Source: Pedobacter soli
GTDB lineage: Bacteria > Bacteroidota > Bacteroidia > Sphingobacteriales > Sphingobacteriaceae
Assembly (NCBI RefSeq): GCF_900101435.1
Contig: NZ_FMZH01000001.1
Span: 372,001-436,000, forward strand
Length of the DNA: 64,000 bases
Direction of reading: 5' to 3'
Below the pieces are notes generated by a model. The model was given only the letters and a program-made list of their open reading frames with translations. It did no database searches and was not told the origin of the DNA. The translations under genes were made by a program, and so were the position numbers. Positions 8,364 to 16,088 of this stretch are shown here, one piece after another (the first letter of the stretch is position 1; every line of letters begins with the position of its first letter).

Positions 8364-9530
8364 TTATATCTCAGTACTGTAAACTGATCGGATGGCATCG
8401 CGCAAATTGTACTTCGAAGCCATAACCTCTCCATAAGCACCCGCACTGCGTATAGCAAAAATATCGCCTCTGAATGATTCTGGCTGTTCAACTTCCTTAC
8501 CAAAACAATCGGTGCTTTCGCAGATCGGGCCTACTATATCATACCTAATTGAGATTTGAGATTTGAGATTTGAGATTTGAGACAAATTTTCAATCTTATG
8601 ATACGCCTGATACAATGCCGGACGCATTAACTCAGTCATACCTGCATCCAATACTACAAAGTTCTTTTTCTTACCTTTTTTAATGTACAAAGCACGGGTG
8701 ATTAACGAAGCCGATTGTCCAACCAATGCTCTGCCCAATTCAAAATGTACTTCCTGACCGGCTTTTACTTCTAAAAACTCGTTAAAAATTTTAAAATAAG
8801 CTTCAAAATCAGGAATCTGGTTATCAGGATTATGATAATCAATGCCTAGACCACCGCCAACATTTAAAACCTTTAAATTAAAGCCCTTATCTTCAAACCA
8901 GGTTGCAAATTCGTTAACGCGCACGCAAAGGTTTTTGTAAACATCCAGGTTGGTAATTTGCGAGCCAATATGAAAGTGAATACCGATAAATTTCAGGTTT
9001 GCAGAAGCTTTTAAAGTTTCGGCACACTCAGGTAAATCCCATGAGTTGATCCCGAATTTATTTTCATCTAAACCTGTGGTAATGTTATGGTGTGTATGCG
9101 CATCCACATTGGGGTTAATGCGGATAGCAACCTGGGCAGTTTTACCTTTTTTGGCTGCCAGTTCGTTCAACACTTCTAATTCCTGTATCGATTCTACGTT
9201 AAAGCAGAAAATATCCAGGTCAAGTGCTTCATTTATCTCTTTATCTGATTTACCCACACCGGCAAATACAATTTTACCAGCATCAAAGCCTACTTCTACT
9301 GCCCTTCTCACCTCGCCTGCACTTACACAGTCGGCACCGAAACCAATTCCTTTAATCTGTTCTAACAAAACAGCATTGAAGTTGGCCTTCAGTGCGTAAT
9401 GGATATGAAACCCGTATGGAGCAGCAGCATCTGCGCAGGTGCGCAAAGTTTTCTGCAACAACTCAGTATCATAATAGTAAAAAGGTGTTTCTATATTGTT
9501 AAACTTTGATATATCTTTATCGGCGAACAT
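8364..9530 (-). CDS. lysA: Diaminopimelate decarboxylase
   Basis: The enzyme performs the last step of lysine synthesis, decarboxylating meso-diaminopimelate with pyridoxal phosphate. The 388-residue frame shows the PLP lysine in HYALKANFN (K48), the glycine loop NVGGGLGIDYH, and the catalytic Cys in GPICESTDCFG near the C-terminal end. I prefer the ATG at 9530 to the TTG two codons upstream. That places the start inside the sequence CATG, overlapping the start of the plus-strand gene at 9529. Between the conserved segments YQAYHKIENL and YDIVGPICE lies SQISNLKSQIS, encoded by a 7-base tandem repeat. lysC lies upstream on the same strand, consistent with a lysine/aspartate-family grouping. 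Confidence 0.95.
   Translation of the reverse strand: MFADKDISKFNNIETPFYYYDTELLQKTLRTCADAAAPYGFHIHYALKANFNAVLLEQIKGIGFGADCVSAGEVRRAVEVGFDAGKIVFAGVGKSDKEINEALDLDIFCFNVESIQELEVLNELAAKKGKTAQVAIRINPNVDAHTHHNITTGLDENKFGINSWDLPECAETLKASANLKFIGIHFHIGSQITNLDVYKNLCVRVNEFATWFEDKGFNLKVLNVGGGLGIDYHNPDNQIPDFEAYFKIFNEFLEVKAGQEVHFELGRALVGQSASLITRALYIKKGKKKNFVVLDAGMTELMRPALYQAYHKIENLSQISNLKSQISIRYDIVGPICESTDCFGKEVEQPESFRGDIFAIRSAGAYGEVMASKYNLRDAIRSVYSTEI
8551..8582. repeat. Heptanucleotide tandem repeat inside lysA
   Basis: Four perfect GAGATTT units plus a partial fifth lie inside the lysA coding sequence and encode SQISNLK-type heptapeptides at about residues 317-327. Because the unit is 7 bases, gaining or losing one unit would shift the lysA frame, while three units equal seven codons. 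Confidence 0.9.
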
Positions 9531-9699
9531 GTTCAAATTCCTTATTATAATTTTAATTCTATTCTTTGGGCTGGTATATATTGGTAACTACCTCGATTTA
9601 AAGCACGGAAGAATTACCCACAAACAATACAACGGCAAAATCCGGTTTTTTATCGTATTACTGCTGATTGTACTTTTCCTTTTATTTATCAGAAAATGA
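9529..9699 (+). CDS. Small membrane protein in the lysA-lysC gap (first)
   Basis: The 56-residue product has two strongly hydrophobic helices, FLIIILILFFGLVYIG (about 4-19) and FFIVLLLIVLFLLFI (about 40-54). They are joined by a basic, polar loop (NYLDLKHGRITHKQYNGKIR). I start at the ATG at 9529 rather than an earlier opening at 9496, which would read back into lysA. This ATG overlaps the lysA ATG head to head in CATG. Its stop overlaps the next start as ATGA, which supports it being translated with the following gene. No family is recognised. Confidence 0.6.
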   Translation: MFKFLIIILILFFGLVYIGNYLDLKHGRITHKQYNGKIRFFIVLLLIVLFLLFIRK

Positions 9700-9860
9700 A
9701 AATAGCAGCAGCCCTTTTTATTGTCCTTATCCTTTCGCTGGGTTTATTTAACTCCTACAAAAAGTATAAAAACGGATTATTACCAGCAGCTTTCTTAGCG
9801 GTTCACTGCCTCATCGGACTGCTGGTAATAACCGGCGCGTTTTTTCTGTTATTCGAATAA
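9696..9860 (+). CDS. Small membrane protein in the lysA-lysC gap (second)
   Basis: The frame gives 54 residues: an N-terminal hydrophobic helix (KIAAALFIVLILSLGLF), a short basic loop (NSYKKYKNG), and a second helix (about 30-52) ending in FE. The start overlaps the stop of the previous gene by ATGA, the usual sign of translational coupling, and the two have the same hairpin topology. The last 12 bases overlap the 3' end of lysC tail to tail. The gene is short and easily missed. Function is unknown; two coupled tiny membrane proteins might form one complex. Confidence 0.55.
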   Translation: MKIAAALFIVLILSLGLFNSYKKYKNGLLPAAFLAVHCLIGLLVITGAFFLLFE

Positions 9861-11162
9861 ACGGTTGTGCAAGCTTCTTAAAGCTTCGGTTTTATATTCG
9901 CTTAAAATTAAAAGCGAAACGTTGTAATTGCTACCACCGTAAGAAATCATGCGGATTGGAATGTGTTTTAAACCTTCTAAAACCCTGCTGGCAAAGCCAT
10001 GCTTTTCAGAGCCGAAGTCGCCTACAACACAAACGATACTATGGTCCCTATCTACTTCTACCGTTCCGAAACTTTCCAGTTCTTCGATAATTTGTGGTAA
10101 ATGAGCCGTTTCATCAATGGTTAACGATACGGCAACCTCCGAAGTGGTAATCATATCAATTGGTGTTTTATACCTTTCAAATACTTCGAAAACCCTGCGT
10201 AAGAAACCATAAGCCAATAGCATGCGACTGGATTGGATGCGGATTGCCGTAATACCATCTTTGGCTGCAATTGACTTGATTTTGCCTTTTTCGCTATCGT
10301 GCGTAATTAAAGTACCTGCAGCTGCCGGCTCCATGGTATTTAGCAAACGAACCGGAATTTTATATTTCTGAGCCGGGAAAACCGACTGCGGATGTAAAAT
10401 TTTAGCGCCGAAGTAAGCTAACTCAGCAGCCTCATCAAACGATAACTGTGCAATTGGTTTGGTACCTTTAACAATACGCGGATCGTTGTTGTGCATACCA
10501 TCAATATCCGTCCAGATTTGAACTTCTTCGGCCAGAATTGCTGCACCTAATAATGATGCAGTATAATCACTTCCGCCACGACGCAGGTTATCTACCTCGC
10601 CAAAACTGTTGCGGCAAATGTAACCTTGTGTTATAAACAGCTTGTTATCTTTATGCTGCTCCAATAAAGGCATTAAATGTTTGGTTGTAAAAGGAATATC
10701 TGGCTCGTTGTCCTCATCCGTTTTCATAAAATCTAAAGCAGGCAATAATACCGATGGTACACCGATCGATTTTAAATAGATGTGATATAAAGTAGTAGAT
10801 AACAATTCACCTTGTGCCAGAACAACCTTTTCTTCAATCGAAGTAAAGAGGTCGTTAGCCAGGCCAGCTAAAAAGCCAAAGTGATAATCAATCACCTCAT
10901 TTCCCTGCTCCTGAAATTCGGCAGCAGGCAAAAGTTCTATTACAAAGGTTTTATATTTTTGGTAAAGGTTTTCGACGCACTCGCTTCCCTTCTTCTTATC
11001 GCCAGCTAAAAAATGATTTGCAATTTCTACTAAACTGTTTGTGGTACCAGACACTGCTGATAAAACCACAATCTGCTCTTCATTTGGATTAATGATATCC
11101 AATAATTTCGTCATGCGCTCGGGACTACCTACAGAAGTACCCCCAAATTTTAATATTTTCAT
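9849..11162 (-). CDS. lysC: Aspartate kinase, monofunctional
   Basis: The enzyme phosphorylates aspartate as the first step towards lysine, threonine and methionine. The 437-residue protein opens with MKILKFGGTSVGSPERM, the nucleotide-binding start of the family. It carries the aspartate-site segment NLRRGGSDYTASLLGAA (about 194-210) and a C-terminal pair of ACT-type regulatory domains from about 300 on. There is no homoserine dehydrogenase domain, so it is not the fused ThrA/MetL type. It is upstream of lysA on the same strand with about 320 bases between them, occupied by two opposite-strand small genes. Feedback inhibition by lysine or threonine is expected from the ACT domains but cannot be chosen from sequence. 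Confidence 0.92.
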   Translation of the reverse strand: MKILKFGGTSVGSPERMTKLLDIINPNEEQIVVLSAVSGTTNSLVEIANHFLAGDKKKGSECVENLYQKYKTFVIELLPAAEFQEQGNEVIDYHFGFLAGLANDLFTSIEEKVVLAQGELLSTTLYHIYLKSIGVPSVLLPALDFMKTDEDNEPDIPFTTKHLMPLLEQHKDNKLFITQGYICRNSFGEVDNLRRGGSDYTASLLGAAILAEEVQIWTDIDGMHNNDPRIVKGTKPIAQLSFDEAAELAYFGAKILHPQSVFPAQKYKIPVRLLNTMEPAAAGTLITHDSEKGKIKSIAAKDGITAIRIQSSRMLLAYGFLRRVFEVFERYKTPIDMITTSEVAVSLTIDETAHLPQIIEELESFGTVEVDRDHSIVCVVGDFGSEKHGFASRVLEGLKHIPIRMISYGGSNYNVSLLILSEYKTEALRSLHNRLFE

Positions 11163-11425
11163 CTAGTTCTTTGTTGTTTTTTCCAGCGAAAAAAGGGCGA
11201 TAACTTTACAAATTTTAAAACTATTTTAAAAAAGTTACAGTCGGTCCACTTTAATACCGGAATTTCTTTATTATTGTATCGGGGCGTGAAAATAAGCAAA
11301 AGCAGCTTAAAAGCAACACCCTCAACAAAATAAAATTTGGATGGATGAAAATTAATTGGTTTTTAACCAAACTTCATGCATTGAAATTTGTTCAACACCA
11401 GATATTAAATTTAAAAAACAGCTCA

Positions 11426-13162
11426 ATGCAAGCAATTGATCAAGCAACGCAAGCCACAATTAATCAATGGTTAAGCGGAAATTATGATGAGAATACCAAG
11501 GCCGAAATTCAGGCGCTTGTTGATAACAATGCCACCACCGAATTAACAGATGCCTTTTATAAAAGTTTAGAGTTTGGTACAGGTGGTTTACGCGGTATTA
11601 TGGGTGCAGGCTCAAACCGCATTAATAAATATACGATTGGTACCGCTACACAAGGCTTAGCCAATTACCTAAACAATAAATATCCTAACGAGAAGATTAA
11701 AGTTGCCATTGCGCACGATAGCCGCAACAATTCTGACTATTTTGCCAAAATTACGGCTGATGTTTTCTCGGCTAACGGTATCCATGTTTATTTCTTTTCG
11801 GCATTAAGACCAACACCCGAATTATCGTTCGCAGTGCGCCATTTTGGTTGCAAAAGTGGTGTAATGTTAACGGCTTCACACAATCCTAAAGAATATAATG
11901 GTTATAAAGCTTACGGCGCAGATGGTGGTCAGTTTACCTCTCCTGATGATAAACTGGTTATTGATGAAGTAAACAAGATCAAAAGCATCGATGAGGTTAA
12001 ATTTGACCGTATAGATGCCAATATCCAGCTCATTGGCGAAGATGTAGATAAACTTTACCTGGATGGCATTACTGCTTTATCTATCTCGCCAGAGGCGATT
12101 AAGAGACAGCACGATTTAAAAATTGTGTTCTCTCCTATTCACGGTACAGGTATTACTCTGGTGCCTAAAGCGCTTGAGCAATTCGGTTTTACCAATGTTA
12201 CCATTGTTGAAGAACAAAGCAAACCGGATGGTAATTTCCCTACGGTAGTTTATCCAAACCCGGAAGAAAAAGAAGCGCTTACTTTAGCCATGAACAAGGC
12301 AAAAGAAATAGATGCTGATTTAGTTCTGGCAACCGATCCTGATGCCGACCGTGTGGGTATTGCAGTAAAAGACAATAATGGCGAGTGGGTATTATTAAAC
12401 GGTAACCAAACGGGATGTTTGTTAATTAATTATTTATTATCGGCCTGGCAGGAAAGCGGAAAACTAGATGGAAATCAGTTTATTGTGAAAACAATCGTTA
12501 CTTCTAACCTGATTGAAGAAATTGCCAAAAAGAAAAACGTAACCTACTACAATACCTTAACCGGCTTTAAATACATCGGCCAGTTAATGACCGAGCTGGA
12601 AGGTAAAAAATACTTTATTGGTGGTGGCGAAGAAAGCTATGGTTACCTGATCGGCGATTTGGTACGCGATAAAGATGCGGTGGTTTCTGCTGCGTTTATC
12701 GCCGAAATGACCGCTTATTACAAAGATAAAGGTGCCAGCTTGTATAACGCTTTACTGGATATGTATGTAGAATACGGCCTGTATAAAGAAGACCTGGTAT
12801 CGTTAACCAAAAAAGGTAAAACCGGTGCTGAAGAAATTAAAGCCATGATGGTGAAATTCAGGGAAAACCCACCTGCTAGTCTTGGCGGTTCACCTGTTTC
12901 AGTATTGAAAGATTACGAATTAAGTCAGGAAACAGATTTAGCTACCGGAAAGGTAACCAAACTGGATTATCCAACTTCTGATGTTTTACAGTTCATTACT
13001 GCTGATGGAAGCATTGTTTCTGCCCGTCCGAGTGGTACCGAACCCAAAATTAAGTTCTATTGCAGTGTTAATGCACCTTTAGCGGATAGAAAAGATTTCG
13101 AAGAAGTAAATGCAGCTTTGGGAGATAAAATCAAAGCAGTAATGACTGATTTACAGGCATAA
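11426..13162 (+). CDS. Phosphoglucomutase/phosphomannomutase family enzyme
   Basis: The enzyme moves phosphate between C1 and C6 (or C5) of a sugar. The 578-residue alpha-D-phosphohexomutase shows all four active-site loops in order: the phosphoserine loop TASHNPKEYNGYK, the metal loop ATDPDADRVG, the sugar loop GGEESYG, and the phosphate loop RPSGTEPKIKFY. Length and the N-terminal segment FGTGGLRGIMGAG match the long PgcA-like group that acts on glucose 1-phosphate. I start at the ATG at 11426, since the 27 residues before it (from 11345) are not conserved-looking. It stands alone and ends at a strong terminator. Substrate choice between glucose, mannose and pentose phosphates is not settled by sequence alone. 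Confidence 0.93.
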   Translation: MQAIDQATQATINQWLSGNYDENTKAEIQALVDNNATTELTDAFYKSLEFGTGGLRGIMGAGSNRINKYTIGTATQGLANYLNNKYPNEKIKVAIAHDSRNNSDYFAKITADVFSANGIHVYFFSALRPTPELSFAVRHFGCKSGVMLTASHNPKEYNGYKAYGADGGQFTSPDDKLVIDEVNKIKSIDEVKFDRIDANIQLIGEDVDKLYLDGITALSISPEAIKRQHDLKIVFSPIHGTGITLVPKALEQFGFTNVTIVEEQSKPDGNFPTVVYPNPEEKEALTLAMNKAKEIDADLVLATDPDADRVGIAVKDNNGEWVLLNGNQTGCLLINYLLSAWQESGKLDGNQFIVKTIVTSNLIEEIAKKKNVTYYNTLTGFKYIGQLMTELEGKKYFIGGGEESYGYLIGDLVRDKDAVVSAAFIAEMTAYYKDKGASLYNALLDMYVEYGLYKEDLVSLTKKGKTGAEEIKAMMVKFRENPPASLGGSPVSVLKDYELSQETDLATGKVTKLDYPTSDVLQFITADGSIVSARPSGTEPKIKFYCSVNAPLADRKDFEEVNAALGDKIKAVMTDLQA

Positions 13163-13185
13163 TTTAAACGCTTAATAAAAAATTG

Positions 13186-13222
13186 AAAAACACAGATGAA
13201 GGTCATTCATCTGTGTTTTTTT
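13186..13222 (+). terminator. Intrinsic terminator of the phosphosugar mutase gene
   Basis: A long perfect stem built on AACACAGATGAA and TTCATCTGTGTT with a 5-base loop is followed by a T-run. It begins 24 bases after the stop. Confidence 0.9.
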
Positions 13223-13250
13223 ATGCCTAATCCAATAATTTTATTTCAGC

Positions 13251-13325
13251 CACGGAAGCACGGATTAACACGGAAAATCACTTAAAAAATGACAGAGGGA
13301 TTTTCGGTGGTCTCTGTGAATCCGT
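13251..13325. repeat. Foldback intergenic repeat, family C
   Basis: The arms ACGGATTAACACGGAAAATC (13260-13279) and GATTTTCGGTGG...GAATCCGT (13299-13325) are near-complementary. The phrase 'CACGG...ACGGATT' recurs in degraded form near 18660 and 57275, so this looks like a dispersed repeat rather than a gene-specific signal. Confidence 0.65.
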
Positions 13326-13432
13326 AACAGAAAATAATTGCACCCTAACTGATATACAAACTATAGAATTACAAGAAGTCAACACACCATAAAAATAGAT
13401 TGCTTATATTTACAATTACAAAAAGGATCATC

Positions 13433-13642
13433 ATGACAGCGATAATTTTAAAAGATAATGTAGAGCAGCGCAAAATTGATGCGTTATTAAACTTTTTAAA
13501 GTCGTGGGATATTGATGCTGAGTTAAGGATAACTGACCCTGAAAAATCAGTCCGGACAGCTGAGTTCACCCTTTCTAAAGGGATATGGAGTGATTACGAT
13601 ATTAATTCAGAAGAACTTCATCAGAAAGCCTGGAATAGATAA
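13433..13642 (+). CDS. Orphan type II antitoxin-like protein
   Basis: The 69-residue acidic protein has a short N-terminal strand-helix segment (NVEQRKIDALLNFLKSWDID). Its C-terminal tail GIWSDYDINSEELHQKAWNR resembles the toxin-wrapping ends of VapB-like antitoxins ('...GIW..rdIt.eelr.kaWkR'). I start at the ATG at 13433; the longer opening at 13400 adds an implausible hydrophobic tail. No toxin gene follows, but the stop TAA overlaps an ATG (TAATG), as in intact vapBC pairs, and the next bases resemble a broken toxin start. It may be a relic, or it may act in trans against another toxin. Confidence 0.55.
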   Translation: MTAIILKDNVEQRKIDALLNFLKSWDIDAELRITDPEKSVRTAEFTLSKGIWSDYDINSEELHQKAWNR

Positions 13643-13677
13643 TGGTTATGTAGTTTAAAACAAACATTAAATCTTAG
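13642..13677 (+). pseudogene. Possible scar of a VapC/PIN toxin start
   Basis: Starting at the ATG that overlaps the antitoxin stop, the frame reads M-V-M-stop-F-K-T-N-I-K-S-stop. PIN toxins typically begin like M-V-Y-L-V-D-T-N-I-L-I. The TNI, the initial MV and the spacing fit a toxin start with two nonsense changes, after which similarity ends. The match is short, so this is a suggestion only. Confidence 0.25.
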
Positions 13678-13747
13678 CCCTTGCTATAGTTTCATATTTT
13701 TTCTTTGTGGCTTTCAATTTCGTTTGTACATTTGCAGCTCAATACCC

Positions 13748-14119
13748 ATGTTCAAAAGAATTCTGATATATCTTTTAGTTATCTGTACAATTTCCAATTG
13801 TTACATGCAGCTAGTGGTGTACTCGGGTTATCAGATGAATAAGGAATACATTACCAGTGTATTTTGTATCAACAAGGCTCATCCTGAGCTGCATTGCGAT
13901 GGGCAATGTTTCCTTGCTAAAAAACTGAAAGATTTAGACGGCAAGAACAAACAGGCACAGGAAAACCTGAAACGCGTTGTTGAAGCTGAACCGCAGTTTA
14001 AAATTGTGGTACTTAACCATACTATTCCTTTCTTTGTTATTAAAGCAGAAAGCGGTTATCTGGAAAAGCCAGCTAAAGATCTCTCCATCTCCATTTTTCA
14101 TCCGCCGAAAACGGTTTAA
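13748..14119 (+). CDS. Small Cys-rich secreted protein at the head of the copper/haem locus
   Basis: The 123-residue protein has an N-terminal hydrophobic segment (ILIYLLVICTISNCYMQLVVY) that could be a signal peptide or membrane anchor. A compact motif follows, CINKAHPELHCDGQCFLAKKL, with three Cys and two His inside about 18 residues, then a charged helix and a Pro-rich end (IFHPPKTV). The Cys/His spacing suggests metal or haem binding. I start at 13748, with the hydrophobic segment directly after MFKR. It precedes the MbnP-like gene by 160 bases, which hold a foldback repeat. I do not recognise a named family. Confidence 0.6.
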   Translation: MFKRILIYLLVICTISNCYMQLVVYSGYQMNKEYITSVFCINKAHPELHCDGQCFLAKKLKDLDGKNKQAQENLKRVVEAEPQFKIVVLNHTIPFFVIKAESGYLEKPAKDLSISIFHPPKTV

Positions 14120-14142
14120 GTAATTTTTAATTCAAGTACGTA

Positions 14143-14233
14143 CGTCACCCTGAATTTATTTCAGGGTCTCTCAATTAATTTATTTTTTTTTGAGACGTAG
14201 CATAAGTTCGATAGTTATCGGATCAGCATGACG
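14143..14233. repeat. Foldback intergenic repeat, family B
   Basis: Outer arms CGTCACCCTGA and TCAGCATGACG are near-complementary. An inner perfect stem ACCCTGAA/TTCAGGGT lies at 14147-14166. It separates the Cys-rich gene from the MbnP-like gene. Confidence 0.7.
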
Positions 14234-14279
14234 ATTACGTTCATAATTCCCCATTTTTTACTTATTCAATTTTCTTAAA

Positions 14280-15050
14280 ATGAAAATCACAACATACTTA
14301 TTGGCATTATTGTGCCCTGCCCTGCTTTTAACTTCCTGCAAAAAAAACAACAACGAAACCACTCCTGAAACCAAATCTACTTTCACAATCGAGTTCGACA
14401 ACCAGGTAAACGGAAGTCCTTTAACCTTAAATACAACCACATATAAAAACGCTAAAGGCGAAGATTTCAAAATCAATGTATTTAAATACTACGTGAGCAA
14501 CATTAAATTAAGTAAAGCCGATGGCAGCAGCTACCTGATTCCGGAAAGCTACTTTTTAATCGATGCTTCAAAAACCGAATCGACCAATATTACTTTAAAA
14601 GATGTACCAACCGGCGATTATACCAAAATCGAATATACCATTGGAGTAGACTATGCCCGTAACTTTGCCGGTGCCCAAACAGGTGCTTTAGATCCGGCAA
14701 ATGGCATGTTCTGGACCTGGAACAGTGGTTATATTTTTGTGAAACTGGAAGGTAGTTCGCCACAATCTACAGCGGCAAACAATGCACTAACTTTCCACAT
14801 TGGCGGCGTAGTTGATCCGAACAACACCATCAGAACCTTTGCTACAGAAATTAATGCGACTAACCCTTTGCGCATCAGAACTGACGGCAAACCCAATATG
14901 CACTTTATCGTCAATGCAGCTGCGTTATTTACAGGTAAAACCGATGTAAGTTTCGCTACGCTGAATTTTACAATGGGTGGGCCAAATTCGGTAATTGTGG
15001 CCAATAACTATGCTAACGGGTTGTTTCGTTTAGATCATATCCATAATTAA
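14280..15050 (+). CDS. MbnP-like copper-binding lipoprotein
   Basis: The 256-residue lipoprotein (LLTSC, Cys20) carries an MbnP-type domain: an opening strand TIEFDNQVNGSPL, then KINVFKYYVSNIKL, the acidic turn DVPTGDYTKIEYTIGVDYARN, and the hallmark GMFWTWNSGYIFVKLEG, with Trp145 and Trp147. It ends LDHIHN. In studied MbnP proteins a Trp is oxidised to kynurenine by the partner MbnH, and the kynurenine helps bind Cu(I). That chemistry is established for the family; which Trp is changed here is inference. The stop is directly followed by the ATG of the MbnH-like gene, so the two are translated as a unit. His residues in HIGGV, MHF and DHIH are candidate copper ligands. Confidence 0.85.
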   Translation: MKITTYLLALLCPALLLTSCKKNNNETTPETKSTFTIEFDNQVNGSPLTLNTTTYKNAKGEDFKINVFKYYVSNIKLSKADGSSYLIPESYFLIDASKTESTNITLKDVPTGDYTKIEYTIGVDYARNFAGAQTGALDPANGMFWTWNSGYIFVKLEGSSPQSTAANNALTFHIGGVVDPNNTIRTFATEINATNPLRIRTDGKPNMHFIVNAAALFTGKTDVSFATLNFTMGGPNSVIVANNYANGLFRLDHIHN

Positions 15051-16088
15051 ATGCTGAGGAAAATAGCAGTCTTCGCAATGCTTGCCTTAAGCATTGCGTT
15101 GATGTATGCCTGCAGTAAAAATGAGGATGAGGTTAGCCAGCAAGAAACAAAAATTGCCTTTACAGTTCCATCAAATTTTCCTGCACCAACATATAATTTC
15201 GAAGATAACAAGCTAAGTAATACTGGTTTTGCCCTGGGTAAAAAGCTGTTTTACGATGCCCGCTTATCGGCCGATAAAAGCGTTTCGTGTGGAAGTTGCC
15301 ATCAGCAATTTGCTGCTTTTACCCAGCTCGACCATAAGGTGAGTCATGGTGTAAACAACTGTCAGGGCAAGCGCAACACCCCGCCTTTGATTAATCTGGC
15401 CTGGCAAAAAGCTTTCTTTTGGGATGGTGGTGTAAAAAACATCGAAACTTCGCCCTTAAATGCCATTACCGATGCCTGCGAAATGGGTACCGATATTCAA
15501 GCCATCGTTACTTTTTTAAAAGCCACTGCACCATATCCAGATATGTTTAAACAGGCCTTTGGCTCAACCGAAATCAACTCGCAGCTGATACTGAAATCGA
15601 TTACGCAGTTTACTGCTATGCTGGTTTCGGCCAATTCGAAGTACGACCAGGTAATGCGCAAAGAAAATGGGGCTGTTTTTACAACAGCTGAGCAGGCTGG
15701 TTATACGCTTTTTAAAGAAAAGTGCAGTTCTTGCCATGCCGAGCCTTTTTTCACCGATTTTTCTTATCGCAGCAACGGTTTAGATTTATTGAGTGCAGAT
15801 GAAGGCCGGTCGCACATTACCAGTGTACAAACTGATTTCGGAAAGTTCCGCGTCCCCACATTGCGCAATATCGAATATACCAGCCCTTACATGCACGATG
15901 GTCGTTTTTACAGTCTGGATGAAGTGTTAAACCACTACGATTCGGGCGTAAAAGCAGCCGAAAACCTGGATGCTTCCTTAAAAAATGGCATCCCTTTAAA
16001 CAGCTCTCAGAAAGAGCAGATTAAAGCATTTTTAAAAACATTAACAGATCATGAGTTTATCAAAAATACATTATTTAGCGAATCGTAA
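15051..16088 (+). CDS. MbnH/MauG-family di-haem protein
   Basis: The 345-residue lipoprotein (LMYAC, Cys21) has two c-type haem sites, CGSCH at residues 80-84 and CSSCH at 225-229, in the layout of di-haem cytochrome c peroxidases and MauG. Other family marks are GKKLFYDARLSADKSVSC, KRNTPPLINLAW, FFWDGG and RVPTLRNIEYTSPYMHDG. Given the abutting MbnP-like gene, the most likely role is oxidation of a Trp on that protein rather than peroxide removal. It acts on the periplasmic side of the outer membrane. Its last 38 bases contain the start of the next gene, so the three genes are tightly coupled. A classical peroxidase role cannot be excluded. Confidence 0.88.
   Translation: MLRKIAVFAMLALSIALMYACSKNEDEVSQQETKIAFTVPSNFPAPTYNFEDNKLSNTGFALGKKLFYDARLSADKSVSCGSCHQQFAAFTQLDHKVSHGVNNCQGKRNTPPLINLAWQKAFFWDGGVKNIETSPLNAITDACEMGTDIQAIVTFLKATAPYPDMFKQAFGSTEINSQLILKSITQFTAMLVSANSKYDQVMRKENGAVFTTAEQAGYTLFKEKCSSCHAEPFFTDFSYRSNGLDLLSADEGRSHITSVQTDFGKFRVPTLRNIEYTSPYMHDGRFYSLDEVLNHYDSGVKAAENLDASLKNGIPLNSSQKEQIKAFLKTLTDHEFIKNTLFSES

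Noticed and set aside
8547..8582. Short direct repeats as a CRISPR-like array
   Set aside because: The unit is only 7 bases with no spacers and it lies inside the lysA coding sequence.
13251..13325. Family C repeat as a terminator
   Set aside because: It has no T-run and lies well past the strong terminator at 13186; its wording recurs elsewhere as a repeat.
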